64,000 nt of DNA from Mycobacterium noviomagense (GTDB lineage Bacteria > Actinomycetota > Actinomycetes > Mycobacteriales > Mycobacteriaceae): positions 2,294,001 through 2,358,000 of the forward strand of contig NZ_AP022583.1 of assembly GCF_010731635.1 (NCBI RefSeq), in the 5' to 3' direction. A program made the translations under genes and the position numbers. Positions 55,401 to 64,000 of the stretch are shown in pieces. Every line of letters starts with the position of its first letter. Position 1 is the first letter of the stretch. The notes below the pieces were generated by a model, which was not told the origin of the DNA, did no database searches, and saw nothing but the letters and a program-made list of their open reading frames with translations.

Positions 55401-55832
55401 ATGCCCGGATTTTTCAAGCGAGTTTGGGTACCGCTGGTCGTTGTGGTGGCGGTTGTCCTCGGTGGTGTCGCCGTCGTGCGACTCCGCGGTTTTTTCGGCG
55501 CAGACCAAATCTTTTCGGCGACCGAAAGCAGCGCCGAGCCACTGGTGCCGTCTCATGTCAAGCGGGTGACCTACGAGGTGTACGGGCCCACTGAAACAAC
55601 CGGGACCGTGACCTACTTGAACAAAAATGTCCAGCCGGAACAGGCGAACTTCGTTGGCCTGCCTTGGATTTACACGCTGACGACGACGGTGCCGGCGGTA
55701 ATGGCGAACGTGGTCGCGCAGGGCAACAGCGACAACATCGGGTGCCGCATCACGGTGGACGGTGAGGTCAAAGACGAGCAATCCTCGGCCGGACACCACG
55801 CCCAAACCTCCTGCCTGGTGAAAGTCGCATGA
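55401..55832 (+). CDS. MmpS-family membrane protein
   Basis: A 143-aa MmpS protein: one N-terminal membrane helix (about 8-30) and a small periplasmic beta-domain (VKRVTYEVYGPTETTGTVTY, WIYTLTTTVPAVMANVVAQG). MmpS proteins are accessory subunits of MmpL transporters. The stop overlaps mmpL by ATGA. Shine-Dalgarno AAGGGA upstream of ATG 55401. The gap 55244-55400 shows no clear operator. Confidence 0.92.
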   Translation: MPGFFKRVWVPLVVVVAVVLGGVAVVRLRGFFGADQIFSATESSAEPLVPSHVKRVTYEVYGPTETTGTVTYLNKNVQPEQANFVGLPWIYTLTTTVPAVMANVVAQGNSDNIGCRITVDGEVKDEQSSAGHHAQTSCLVKVA

Positions 55833-58687
55833 GCGGCAACGAGAACCCGCGACCGAGACTCATGCGAGCGGTCCGCACGTTCGCAGTGCCGATCATCCTC
55901 GCCTGGCTGCTCCTGACCGTGGCCCTGAATGTGCTTGTGCCGCCGATCGAATCGGTCGCGAGAAAGCATGCGGTGACCGCGTCGCCCAAAGATGCCCCGG
56001 CAGAGATTGCCGCGCGACGCATCGGCGCGAAGTTTCACGAGTCGGATTCCGACAGTATCGCGATGGTTGTCCTGGAAAGCGACAACGAACTCGGCGAGCA
56101 GGCGCACCGCTATTACGACGGTTTGGTAAAAGAGCTGCAGAGCGATCACAAACACGTGCAGCACGTCCACAACGTGTGGGGAGACCCACTCACCGCCGCC
56201 GGCGTCCAGAGCCGAGACGGCAAAGCCGCTTATGTCCAACTCAATTTGGCCGGCAACCAAGGCAGCACCCTGGGTAACGAGTCCGTCAAAGCGGTACGCG
56301 ACATCGTCGACCGGTCAGCACCGCCGGAAGGCGTCAAAGTCTACGTCACCGGCCCGGCGCCGCTGACAACGGACATGAACGAAGCTGCCGACAAAAGCAT
56401 GTTCAAAATGATGGGCGTCACCGGCGTGGTCATCATGACCATGCTCTTCATCACCTACCGCTCCATCAGCACGGTGCTGCTCGTTCTCGTCATGGTCGGC
56501 TTCGAGATGGGCACGGCCAGGGGGCTCGTCGCGCTTCTCGGACACTACGACCTACTCGGATTTTCGACCTTCGTCGTCGCGATGCTCTCGTCGCTGGCCA
56601 TTGCGGCGGGAACTGACTACGCGATATTCCTGATCGGGCGTTACCACGAGGCGCGCCAAGCCGGCGAAGACCGGGAAAGGGCCTACTACAGCATGTTTCG
56701 CGGCACCTACCACGTCATCCTGGGCTCGGGACTGACGATCGCAGGTGCCACTTTTTGCCTGTACCTGGCGCGGCTGTCGTATAACAAGATGTTAGGTATT
56801 CCATCGGCATTGGGCCTGCTCGTGGTTATCGCGGGCGCACTGACCGCGGCGCCCGCCGTGGTCACCGTGGCCAGCCGCTTCGGCCTGCTGGAACCCAAGC
56901 GGCTGACCAAGACTCGCGGCTGGCGGCGCATCGGCACCGCTGCCGTGCGCTGGCCCGAGCCGGTGCTTGCCGCCTCGCTGGCCGTCGCCCTCGTCGGGAT
57001 CCTCATCATGCCGAGCATGAAGGTCAGCTACAGCGATCGGTTCTACATCCCCCAGCATCTGGCCTCGGCTGTCGGATATGCGGCTGCAGGGCGTCATTTC
57101 AACGCTGCCACGATGAATCCCGACATCCTCATGGTCGAAAGGCGCAATAGCGGCGACATGATCATCTTAGACAGGCTTTCCAAGGATATCTTTCGTGCAC
57201 CGGGAATCGCGATGGTGCAAAGCATCACCCGTCCGCTGGGTGGGCCCATCGAGCACACGTCAATACCTTTCCAAATCAGTGCTCAATCGATTCCGATACG
57301 CGAGAATCTGCAGTTCATGAGAGACCGGATGAGCGACATGCTCACAATGAGCAACGATCTCGGCACCATGATCGCGTCGATGGAACGCATGTACAGCCTA
57401 ATGGGCCAGATGAGCAACACGACTCATCACATGCTCGGCGACATGCAGGAGATGAAGGCCACGCTTGACGAGATGCGGGATCATCTGGCGGATTTCGACG
57501 ATTTCGCGCGGCCGTTGCGCAGCTATCTCTACTGGGAGCCGCACTGCTATGACATTCCGGTCTGCTGGGCGTCGCGGTCGGTGTTCGAGGCGATCGACGG
57601 GGTCGACAAATTCAGCGACGACATGAAAGCGCTGCTGAAGGACGTGAACAACATCGACACCGTGCTGCCGCAGATGATGCGACAGTTCCCGCCCATCATC
57701 GCCGTCGCGAAATCCATGCGGGGCAGCTTGCTGACCATGCACAGCAGCTTCTCCGGCCTCGTCACCCAAATGTCGCGGATGACAGACACTGCCAGCGCAA
57801 TGGGCGAGGCCTTCGACGCCTCCAGGAGTGGCGACGATTTCTACCTGCCACCGGAGGCGTTCGACAACCCCGACTTTCAGCGCGGTCTGAAACTTTTTCT
57901 GTCACCTGACGGCACCGCCGCGCGCTTCATCATCACCCACGACACCGACCCGGCAACCCCAGCGGGTATTTCTGCGGTCATGCCGGAACTGACCGCCGCG
58001 CACCAAGCGGTGAAGGGAACAAAGCTAACCGGCGCCCGGTTTTACCTCACCGGGACCGCCGCCATCTACCGCGATATCCAGTCCGGCTCACACTACGACC
58101 TCCTGATCGTGGCAATAGCCGCCGTGACCCTGATATTCGTCGTGATGGTGATGATCACCCGGGCTCTGGTTGCCTCTGTGGCAATCGTCGGCACGGTGCT
58201 GCTATCGCTGGGCGCTGCCTTCGGCCTGTCGGTTCTGGTCTGGCAATACTTGTTGGGCGTGGATCTCAACTGGATCGCCCCCCTGTTCGGGTTGATCATT
58301 CTGCTGGCAGTCGGATCGGACTACAACCTGCTGCTGGTCTCGCGGTTCCAGGAGGAAATAGGCGCTGGATTAAAGACCGGCATTATCCGCTCGGTGGGCG
58401 AAACAGGGCAGGTCGTCACCGCGGCGGGCCTGGTATTCGCCTTCACCATGATGTCCATGGTCGCCAGCGACGTGCGCTCGATCGGTCAGGCCGGCAGCAC
58501 GATGGGCCTGGGCCTGCTGTTCGATACCCTGGTGGTGCGCTCGCTGATGACTCCGTCGATCGCGTCGCTGCTCGGGCGCTGGTTCTGGTGGCCGCACCGG
58601 GTGCGGCCGCGCCCAGCCAGCGAGATGCTCCGTCCCTTCGGACCCCGTCGGCTGGTTCGTTCGCTGCTGCTCGGTGACGATGCGTAA
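55829..58687 (+). CDS. MmpL-family RND transporter
   Basis: A 952-aa RND-superfamily transporter with 12 predicted membrane helices and two large periplasmic loops. The proton-relay pairs are GTDYAIFLIGRY in helix 4 and GSDYNLLLVSRF in helix 10. The second loop has a long Met-rich coiled coil (RDRMSDMLTMSNDLGTM onward) and the disulfide pair EPHCYDIPVC typical of MmpL4/MmpL5. This type exports siderophores or lipids and can expel drugs such as bedaquiline. No linked MarR/TetR regulator survives: the TetR downstream is broken. Confidence 0.95.
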   Translation: MSGNENPRPRLMRAVRTFAVPIILAWLLLTVALNVLVPPIESVARKHAVTASPKDAPAEIAARRIGAKFHESDSDSIAMVVLESDNELGEQAHRYYDGLVKELQSDHKHVQHVHNVWGDPLTAAGVQSRDGKAAYVQLNLAGNQGSTLGNESVKAVRDIVDRSAPPEGVKVYVTGPAPLTTDMNEAADKSMFKMMGVTGVVIMTMLFITYRSISTVLLVLVMVGFEMGTARGLVALLGHYDLLGFSTFVVAMLSSLAIAAGTDYAIFLIGRYHEARQAGEDRERAYYSMFRGTYHVILGSGLTIAGATFCLYLARLSYNKMLGIPSALGLLVVIAGALTAAPAVVTVASRFGLLEPKRLTKTRGWRRIGTAAVRWPEPVLAASLAVALVGILIMPSMKVSYSDRFYIPQHLASAVGYAAAGRHFNAATMNPDILMVERRNSGDMIILDRLSKDIFRAPGIAMVQSITRPLGGPIEHTSIPFQISAQSIPIRENLQFMRDRMSDMLTMSNDLGTMIASMERMYSLMGQMSNTTHHMLGDMQEMKATLDEMRDHLADFDDFARPLRSYLYWEPHCYDIPVCWASRSVFEAIDGVDKFSDDMKALLKDVNNIDTVLPQMMRQFPPIIAVAKSMRGSLLTMHSSFSGLVTQMSRMTDTASAMGEAFDASRSGDDFYLPPEAFDNPDFQRGLKLFLSPDGTAARFIITHDTDPATPAGISAVMPELTAAHQAVKGTKLTGARFYLTGTAAIYRDIQSGSHYDLLIVAIAAVTLIFVVMVMITRALVASVAIVGTVLLSLGAAFGLSVLVWQYLLGVDLNWIAPLFGLIILLAVGSDYNLLLVSRFQEEIGAGLKTGIIRSVGETGQVVTAAGLVFAFTMMSMVASDVRSIGQAGSTMGLGLLFDTLVVRSLMTPSIASLLGRWFWWPHRVRPRPASEMLRPFGPRRLVRSLLLGDDA

Positions 58688-58692
58688 CGGTG

Positions 58693-59256
58693 CTGATCCT
58701 TGTCGGCGGCCGTGCTGTCTGTGGGTCTCGTCGAATAGTTGCGGGTAGCCTGCGCGCCGGTCATTTGGCGATACGCGCCCAGCACATGGCGGGTCTGCGA
58801 CCAGACGTACTCGTCGAGGGTGTAGATCGGCCGGAAATGCCTGTGCTTTAACGCCCATCCATGTGCGAGCAGCATGATCTCGAACACCGCCAGATCCACG
58901 TCGATGTCGCGGAACGGCGGCGGCGATGCAGGCCTCGATCGCTGGGCGCAGCGGTGCTGCGGTGACGATTTCCAACTCCTTGGTCTGGGCGCGCCCGGCG
59001 GCATCCAGGTGAAGCTTCCCCGGTAGGTCAGCACCACCGCGTCCAGGTTCTCGTCAACGATCTCGATCTAGGGGACGGATACCGGTGGCCAACTGCTCGA
59101 CGGGATCCTCGCCGGCGGCCGCCATGACCGGGGGCTAGCTGCTCACGAAACGCGTCCTCGATCCGCACGATCGTGGCCAGCAGCAGCAGATCCTCCTTCA
59201 CCCCCTGGCTGTGCGCACCGCCTCCTCGACCGCAAGGTCAGCGTAATCGGTGGCCA
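58693..59256 (-). pseudogene. TetR-family regulator, heavily frameshifted
   Basis: On the minus strand, pieces in different frames read as a TetR ligand domain: MATDYADLAVEEAVRTARG, then VKEDLLLLATIVRIEDAFREQL, EDPVEQLATGIRP, EIVDENLDAVVLTYRGSFTW, DIDVDLAVFEIMLLAHGWAL and IYTLDEYVWSQTRHVLGAY. At least three frame breaks and one in-frame stop separate them, and no helix-turn-helix is present. It lies between mmpL and the acyl-CoA dehydrogenase operon, of which it may once have been the repressor. Confidence 0.7.
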
Positions 59257-59257
59257 T

Positions 59258-60400
59258 CTACAGGCCCAGATCCTTGGCGATGATGGTCTTCATGATCTCG
59301 GTGGTGCCGCCGTAGATGGTCTGGATGCGGGCATCGACGAAAGCCCGCGCCACCGGGTATTCGCGCATGTAGCCGTAGCCGCCGTGCAATTGCAGGCAGC
59401 GGTCGGCGGTGCGAACCTGCAGCTCGGTTGTCCACCACTTCAGCCGGGCTGCCCGCGCGGCGGTCAGCTCGCCGGCCAGGTGCTCGGCGATGCAATCGTC
59501 GAGATACGTTCGAGCGACGTCGAGTTCGGTGGCCAGCTCGGCGAGCACGAATTGGGTGTTTTGGAAACTGGCGATCGGCGTGCCGAAAGCTCGCCGCTGC
59601 CGGACGTAGTCTAGCGTCTGGGCCAGCACTCCCTCCGCCGCCGCGACCGCACCTACCGCCAACGAAAGCCGCTCCTGCGGAAGATTTTCCATCAACTGGT
59701 AAAAGCCCCGGCCCTCTTCGCCGAGCAGGTTCTCAACGGGTACGCGCATGTCGGTGAAGGTCAGCTCGCTGGTGTCCTGGGCGTGCAGCCCAATTTTTTG
59801 CAGATTGCGGCCACGGCTGAAACCCGGTGTGTTGGCGTCGATGACCAGCAGCGACAGCCCCTTGTGCCGGTCGGGCGAGGTGCGTACCGCCACGACGAAC
59901 AGGTCACCGTTTTGACCGTGGGAGACAAAGGTCTTCGCACCGTTGACCACGTAGTGGTCGCCCTCGCGGACCGCCGTCGTGCGGATTCCCGCCAGATCGC
60001 TGCCGACGCCCGGCTCGGTCATCGTGATGCCCAGCACCGTCTCACCGGTCACCACACCGGGCAGCCACCGCTGTTTCTGCTCGGCCGTGGTCAGCTCAGT
60101 CAGGTACGGCAGCACTATGTCGTTCTGTAGCGAGAATGCGACAGCCTCGGCCGCCGCACCGACCCGCTGCAGCCCCTCGATGAGGATCACGTGGTAGCGG
60201 AAGTCGTCGACGCCCGGGCCGCCGAACTCCTCGGACACCGGGAAGCCCAGCAGGCCGAGCTTTCCGGCCTCGGTGAACAGCGATCGGTCCCAACACCCGG
60301 CGTGTTCCCAGTTCTCGTGGGCGGGAAGCACAATCTGCTGCACGAAATCCCGCACCAGTTCCCGGAACTGGTGATGCTCGGCGGTGTAGGTCAGTGTCAT
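59258..60400 (-). CDS. acyl-CoA dehydrogenase (FadE)
   Basis: A 380-aa flavin acyl-CoA dehydrogenase that introduces a 2,3-double bond into acyl-CoA thioesters. ITMTEPGVGSDLAGIRT and LQLHGGYGYMREYPVARAF are family signatures; the latter surrounds the C-terminal region where the catalytic Glu is YGGTTEIMK. The stop lies next to the TetR remnant. ATG 60400 overlaps the upstream fadE7 stop by ATGA, so it is the third gene of an operon. Confidence 0.93.
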   Translation of the reverse strand: MTLTYTAEHHQFRELVRDFVQQIVLPAHENWEHAGCWDRSLFTEAGKLGLLGFPVSEEFGGPGVDDFRYHVILIEGLQRVGAAAEAVAFSLQNDIVLPYLTELTTAEQKQRWLPGVVTGETVLGITMTEPGVGSDLAGIRTTAVREGDHYVVNGAKTFVSHGQNGDLFVVAVRTSPDRHKGLSLLVIDANTPGFSRGRNLQKIGLHAQDTSELTFTDMRVPVENLLGEEGRGFYQLMENLPQERLSLAVGAVAAAEGVLAQTLDYVRQRRAFGTPIASFQNTQFVLAELATELDVARTYLDDCIAEHLAGELTAARAARLKWWTTELQVRTADRCLQLHGGYGYMREYPVARAFVDARIQTIYGGTTEIMKTIIAKDLGL

Positions 60401-61566
60401 CGGAAGGCGTCCAGACCCGTGAAGGCCTGGCCCAGTACCAGCTGGTGCATCTCTGGCGTGCCTTCGTAGGTGAGTACCGACTCCAGGTTGACCATGTGCC
60501 GGATCACCGGATACTCCAGCGATATCCCATTGCCCCCCAGAATGGTTCGGGCCGTGCGGCAGATCTCGATAGCCTCGCGGGTGTTGTTGAGCTTGCCAAA
60601 GCTCACCTGCTCGGGCCGCAACCCGGCGCTGTCTTTGAGCCGGCCCAGATGCAGCGCCAACAACTGGCCCTTGTGCAGTTCGACGGCCATGTCGACGAGT
60701 TTGGCTTGGGTCAGCTGGAATCCGGCGATCGGCCGGCCAAACTGCGTGCGCTGAGTGGCATAATCGAGCGCCGCCTGCCAGGCGGAGCGCGCCGCGCCCA
60801 TCGCTCCCCACACGATCCCGTAGCGCGCCTCTGACAGGCATGCCAACGGCCCGCGAAGCCCAGTCGCCTTGGGCAGCAATGATTCTTGAGGCAGCCGCAC
60901 GTCGTCGAGCACCAATTCGCTGGTGATCGACGCCCGCAGCGACAGCTTGTGGTGAATCGTGTTGGCTTTGAAGCCCGGGGTATTGGCGGGGACGATGAAG
61001 CCGCGGATGCCGTCGTCGGTGCCGGCCCAGACGATCGCCACGTCGGCGACCGTGCCGTTGGTGATCCACATCTTGCGCCCGTTGAGCACCCAGTCCGAAC
61101 CGTCTTGCCGCGCGCGCGTTTTCATCGCCGCCGGGTCGGATCCGACGTCGGGTTCGGTCAACCCGAAGCAGCCGACCAGTTCACCGGCCGCCATCCCGGG
61201 CAGCCACTGCTGTTTTTGTTCTTCGGACCCGTAGTTCCAGATCGCGAACATGGCCAGCGATCCTTGCACCGACACCAAAGAGCGGATACCGGAGTCGGCG
61301 GCTTCCAGCTCCAGGCAGGCCAGCCCGTAGTGCACCGCCGACGCGCCCCCGCACCCGTACCCGTGCAAGTGCATGCCGAGCAGGCCCAGCTCGCCGAAGC
61401 CTTTCGCCAGGTCGCGCACTGGCAGGTCGCCGATCTCGAACCAGTCGGAGACATGCGGAGCGACGTGCTCGGCGCAGAACTGTCGGACGGTGTCGCGCAC
61501 CGCGATCTCGTCGCTGGACAGCGACGCGTCCAGGCTGAGCGGGTCGATGGGGTCGAAGCTAGTCAC
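60397..61566 (-). CDS. fadE7: acyl-CoA dehydrogenase FadE7-like (glutaryl-CoA dehydrogenase type)
   Basis: A 389-aa acyl-CoA dehydrogenase. The segment FGLTEPDVGSDPAAMKTRA and the C-terminal LTYEGTPEMHQLVLGQAFTG are those of the glutaryl-CoA dehydrogenase branch, and FadE7 (Rv0400c) is the M. tuberculosis relative I recall, also in the same general region. GTG start 61564-61566 overlaps the SDR stop (GTGA). Confidence 0.88.
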   Translation of the reverse strand: MTSFDPIDPLSLDASLSSDEIAVRDTVRQFCAEHVAPHVSDWFEIGDLPVRDLAKGFGELGLLGMHLHGYGCGGASAVHYGLACLELEAADSGIRSLVSVQGSLAMFAIWNYGSEEQKQQWLPGMAAGELVGCFGLTEPDVGSDPAAMKTRARQDGSDWVLNGRKMWITNGTVADVAIVWAGTDDGIRGFIVPANTPGFKANTIHHKLSLRASITSELVLDDVRLPQESLLPKATGLRGPLACLSEARYGIVWGAMGAARSAWQAALDYATQRTQFGRPIAGFQLTQAKLVDMAVELHKGQLLALHLGRLKDSAGLRPEQVSFGKLNNTREAIEICRTARTILGGNGISLEYPVIRHMVNLESVLTYEGTPEMHQLVLGQAFTGLDAFR

Positions 61567-62303
61567 CCGGCCATCGTAAGTCCGCCGCTGACGCTCAGGA
61601 CCTGCCCGGTAATGAACGACGCCGCATCGGAGGCGAAGAACAGCACCGGCGCCGCCACCTCGTCCGGGCGCGCCAGCCGCCGAAACGGGATCGCCTTGAT
61701 CAGCGCCTCTCTCAGGTTCTCGGGCATCGCCGCGAACAGCGGAGTGTCAGTCGGGCCCGGGCACACGCAATTCACGGTGATCTGGTGACGCGCCATCTCG
61801 CGGGCCAGCGACTTGGTCAGCGCAATCACCCCGCCCTTGGCGCCGGCGTAGATGGTTTCGCCCGCGCTGCCCACCCGGCCGGCGTCGCTGGCGAGGTTGA
61901 TTACCCGCCCACCGCCGCCGGCCTCGATCATTCCCGGCAGGAACGCGCTGCACACGTGCACCGGCCCCAGGTAGTTGATAGCGACTACTTTCTCGGCGAA
62001 TTCTGTTGTGGCTTCGATGAATTGAAGCATGCGATCCCACCCCGCGGCATTGACCACGACATTGGGCACCCCGACTTCGGCCCGTGTCCGGTCACGCAAC
62101 ACGTCCACCTTCTTACGGTCGGCGACGTCGACCGGCAGCGCGGTGATCAGGTCCGGCTGCTCCTTGGCAGTAGCCTCGGCGGCCGCTTCGTCGATGTCGG
62201 CGGCGACGACGCGATCGCCTTGAGCGGCGAATCCCAACGCGATCGCCTTGCCGATACCCGAGCCTGCGCCCGTCACGAGGGCGAGTTTGGCGGTCATCGG
62301 CAT
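61563..62303 (-). CDS. SDR, 2-hydroxycyclohexanecarboxyl-CoA dehydrogenase-like (BadH type)
   Basis: A 246-aa classical SDR: LALVTGAGSGIGKAIALGFA at 7-26, NVVVNAAGWD at about 82-91, NLASDAGRV, and YAGAKGG with catalytic Tyr/Lys. The sequence resembles BadH-type dehydrogenases of alicyclic acid degradation. First gene of the SDR-fadE7-fadE operon, consistent with a beta-oxidation-like pathway for a cyclic or dicarboxylic acyl-CoA. Alternative start ATG 62297 is possible. Confidence 0.87.
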   Translation of the reverse strand: MPMTAKLALVTGAGSGIGKAIALGFAAQGDRVVAADIDEAAAEATAKEQPDLITALPVDVADRKKVDVLRDRTRAEVGVPNVVVNAAGWDRMLQFIEATTEFAEKVVAINYLGPVHVCSAFLPGMIEAGGGGRVINLASDAGRVGSAGETIYAGAKGGVIALTKSLAREMARHQITVNCVCPGPTDTPLFAAMPENLREALIKAIPFRRLARPDEVAAPVLFFASDAASFITGQVLSVSGGLTMAG

Positions 62304-62370
62304 CTGGGTGAATCGGCATTCATTCGTGCCGAAGCTACATTCGTCATGCTCGCGAGATCAAGGTGGCAGG

Positions 62371-62376
62371 TACTGT
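62371..62376 (+). promoter_or_regulatory. leaderless -10 of the DUF3054 gene
   Basis: TACTGT followed by six bases and ATG 62383; no Shine-Dalgarno. Confidence 0.45.
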
Positions 62377-62382
62377 CACGGC

Positions 62383-62742
62383 ATGCAACGTGCGCCGTGG
62401 CTGGGCTTCGATGTCGGCTGCGTGCTGGTGTTCTGCGCGCTCGGCCGCCGCAGCCACGACGAAGGGCTCGACCTGGCAGGCGTCGCGACGACGGCGTGGC
62501 CGTTTCTGACTGGAACGGTCGTGGGCTGGCTGATCTCGCGGGCCTGGCGACGCCCGACCGCACTGGCCCCGACGGGGGTCGTCGTGTGGCTGTGCACGGT
62601 GGCGGTCGGCATGCTGTTGCGCAAAGTTACCGGGGCCGGTGTGGCCGCCAGCTTTGTCGCGGTGGCCGCAGCGGTCACCGCGGTGCTGCTGCTGGGGTGG
62701 CGGGCCGCGGCCGCGGTGGTGCGGCGCCACTCCGACGCGTGA
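62383..62742 (+). CDS. DUF3054 membrane protein
   Basis: A 119-aa membrane protein with four hydrophobic segments. The loop ALGRRSHDEGLDLAGVATTAWPFLTG is a DUF3054 hallmark. Function unknown; common in actinobacteria. ATG 62383, probably leaderless. It is divergent from the BadH-type SDR. Confidence 0.82.
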   Translation: MQRAPWLGFDVGCVLVFCALGRRSHDEGLDLAGVATTAWPFLTGTVVGWLISRAWRRPTALAPTGVVVWLCTVAVGMLLRKVTGAGVAASFVAVAAAVTAVLLLGWRAAAAVVRRHSDA

Positions 62743-62752
62743 CGGGAGCGAG

Positions 62753-63676
62753 ATGGCGCGCACTGACGACGACACGTGGAACCCCACCAGCGTCGAAGCC
62801 ACGGCGACCCTGGCGGCGACAGCCCGCGCGGTGGCGACCAAGCGCGGACTGATCAGCGATCCGTTCGCCGACCCGTTGGTCCGTGCCGTCGGGATCGACT
62901 TCTTCACCCGGCTAGCGGACGGCGAGCTCGACATAGCCGACCTCGGCGACGATTTCGTGTTCGGGACGATGACCGACCTGTTGGCCGTGCGCACCCGTTT
63001 CTTCGACGGTTTTTGCGCCGATGCCGGGATCGCGGGCATCGGCCAAGTGGTGATTCTGGCCTCCGGGCTCGATGCCCGCCCCTATCGGCTGTGGTGGCCG
63101 CCCGGCACCACGGTGTACGAACTCGACAAGCCGGACGTGATCGAGTTCAAGACCCAGACCCTGCGCTCACTCGGCGCCGCGCCGACGGCCAACCGCCGCG
63201 CGGTGGGCGTCGATCTGCGCCAGGACTGGCCCGCGGCGCTGCGGCGAGTCGGTTTCGACGCCAGCCGGCCCAGTGCGTGGATCGCCGAAGGGTTGCTGAT
63301 CGGATTGCTACCGCCCGACGCCCAGGATCGCCTGCTCGACAACATCACTGCGCTCAGCGCCGCCGGCAGCCGGTTCGCCGCCGACCACGGCGCAAGCCAG
63401 GCGCAGGCCGGCTACGACCCTGCCCTGGCTGCCCGATGGCGACAACACGGCCTGGGCATCGACATGAGCAAGCTGACCTTCCCGGGCGAGCACAACGACG
63501 TCGCCGAGTACCTGGCCGGCCACGGCTGGGAGACGGTCGACACCACGCTGGCCGACGTGTGCGGCATCACCGGTCTGCCCGGCCTGTGGCGCGGCCAGCG
63601 GGCCGACGCGCCGGTCGCGAGCTCGTATGTCACCGCGGTGCGTGTGGGGCAAGCTCGGAATGCGCGCGGCCGGTAG
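62753..63676 (+). CDS. SAM-dependent methyltransferase (mycobacterial TIGR00027/LCMT-like family)
   Basis: A 307-aa methyltransferase of the large mycobacterial family typified by Rv0726c and Rv0731c. WNPTSVEATATLAATARAVAT at the start, VVILASGLDARPYRLWWPPGTTVYELD as SAM motif I plus acidic residue, and the PSAWIAEGLLIGLLPP segment are diagnostic. Natural substrate is unknown. ATG 62753 with Shine-Dalgarno GGGAGCGAG. Confidence 0.9.
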   Translation: MARTDDDTWNPTSVEATATLAATARAVATKRGLISDPFADPLVRAVGIDFFTRLADGELDIADLGDDFVFGTMTDLLAVRTRFFDGFCADAGIAGIGQVVILASGLDARPYRLWWPPGTTVYELDKPDVIEFKTQTLRSLGAAPTANRRAVGVDLRQDWPAALRRVGFDASRPSAWIAEGLLIGLLPPDAQDRLLDNITALSAAGSRFAADHGASQAQAGYDPALAARWRQHGLGIDMSKLTFPGEHNDVAEYLAGHGWETVDTTLADVCGITGLPGLWRGQRADAPVASSYVTAVRVGQARNARGR

Positions 63677-63694
63677 GCGTTAGACAGTTGAGTG

Positions 63695-64000
63695 ATGTCC
63701 CAACCGCTGCAGTCCACCGCGGCGGGCCGACTGCGGTTCGTGTCGGCCGGCCAAGATGATCCGCTGGCGCAGCCGCTGCTGGCCGAGCTGGCCGTCGAAT
63801 ACGCTCAGCGCTATGGCGGCACGCCGCAAACCCACCTGACGTGGCTGCGGGTTCCGTCCGGCGAGTTGGCGCCGCCCGACGGCGGTTTGGTGATCGGCGT
63901 GGTCGACGACATGCCGGTCACCGGTGGGGCGTTTCGCCGCTACGACGCTCAGACCGTCGAATTCAAGCGGATCTGGACCGATCGCGCGCATCGCCGCCGC
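63695..64000 (+). CDS. GNAT-family N-acetyltransferase (partial, cut by window end)
   Basis: The first 102 codons of a GNAT acetyltransferase from ATG 63695: alpha1-beta1 (LRFVSAGQDDPLAQPLL), beta strands 2-3 (LVIGVVDDMPVTGGAFRRYD) and the start of motif A (VEFKRIWTDRAHRRR), where acetyl-CoA binds. The gene continues beyond the right edge. Acceptor unknown. Confidence 0.78.
   Translation, partial: MSQPLQSTAAGRLRFVSAGQDDPLAQPLLAELAVEYAQRYGGTPQTHLTWLRVPSGELAPPDGGLVIGVVDDMPVTGGAFRRYDAQTVEFKRIWTDRAHRRR

Overview
This is chromosomal DNA of a non-tuberculous Mycobacterium. It is high-GC, with dense co-oriented genes joined by 1-8 nt overlaps, frequent GTG starts and many promoters with no leader. 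It carries mycobacterial markers: the dnaK-grpE-dnaJ-hspR operon with HAIR operators, ttfA, an MmpS/MmpL pair, a WS/DGAT acyltransferase and a type II flavohaemoglobin. The species cannot be named from this alone. All ortholog names and Rv numbers are recalled from family knowledge; no search was run.

Layout. 0-6.4 kb: lipid acyltransferases, an NAD-dependent epimerase, a VapBC module with a phased operator, the permease AnsP2 and a frameshifted YCII gene. 6.4-10.9 kb: the DnaK operon behind an ECF-type promoter and two HAIRs. 10.9-35.3 kb: mostly core genes in the order flavohaemoglobin, clpB, ttfA, pyrE, TrmH-like, GH76, dedA, fba, purA, thioesterase. This is the reverse of the M. tuberculosis order and, as I recall, the same as M. 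smegmatis. Interspersed are an ArsR/SRPBCC unit, a fused SCOT CoA-transferase, a CDF metal exporter and a repeat-rich DUF2510 protein of lower GC. 35.3-50.8 kb: a divergent PurT, rhodanese, metZ, a Tat-exported GH5-like enzyme, an amino-acid decarboxylase coupled to ndhA, SDR, BrkB, cysD-cysNC, and a TetR divergent from an LGFP lipoprotein unit. 50.8-59.3 kb: an accessory, decaying region (below). 59.3-64 kb: an SDR-FadE7-FadE catabolic operon, a DUF3054 protein, a methyltransferase and a GNAT cut by the window edge.

The most interesting part is 52.4-55.2 kb. A CsoR-family repressor has both sensor cysteines (C36, C65) but glycine where the Cu(I)-binding His61 should be, which resembles the persulfide sensor CstR. 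Three operators of the form ATACCC-N4-GGGTAT sit at the promoters of the repressor, of a divergent AhpD/CMD-type protein and of a second DUF302 protein. Together they outline a small thiol or persulfide regulon: CMD, CsoR/CstR-like, DUF302, a DUF302 with an internal deletion, and a frameshifted DsbA-like protein. Around it lie remnants: a CDF transporter broken into two opposed fragments, a decayed CxxC zinc-ribbon peptide and a TetR regulator with several frameshifts.

A second theme is leaderless transcription. At least thirteen genes have a TANNNT hexamer 6-8 nt before the start codon, and several carry their operator on top of that hexamer. Several single-base frameshifts (YCII, DsbA-like, coiled-coil gene) could be real decay or assembly errors; read coverage would decide.
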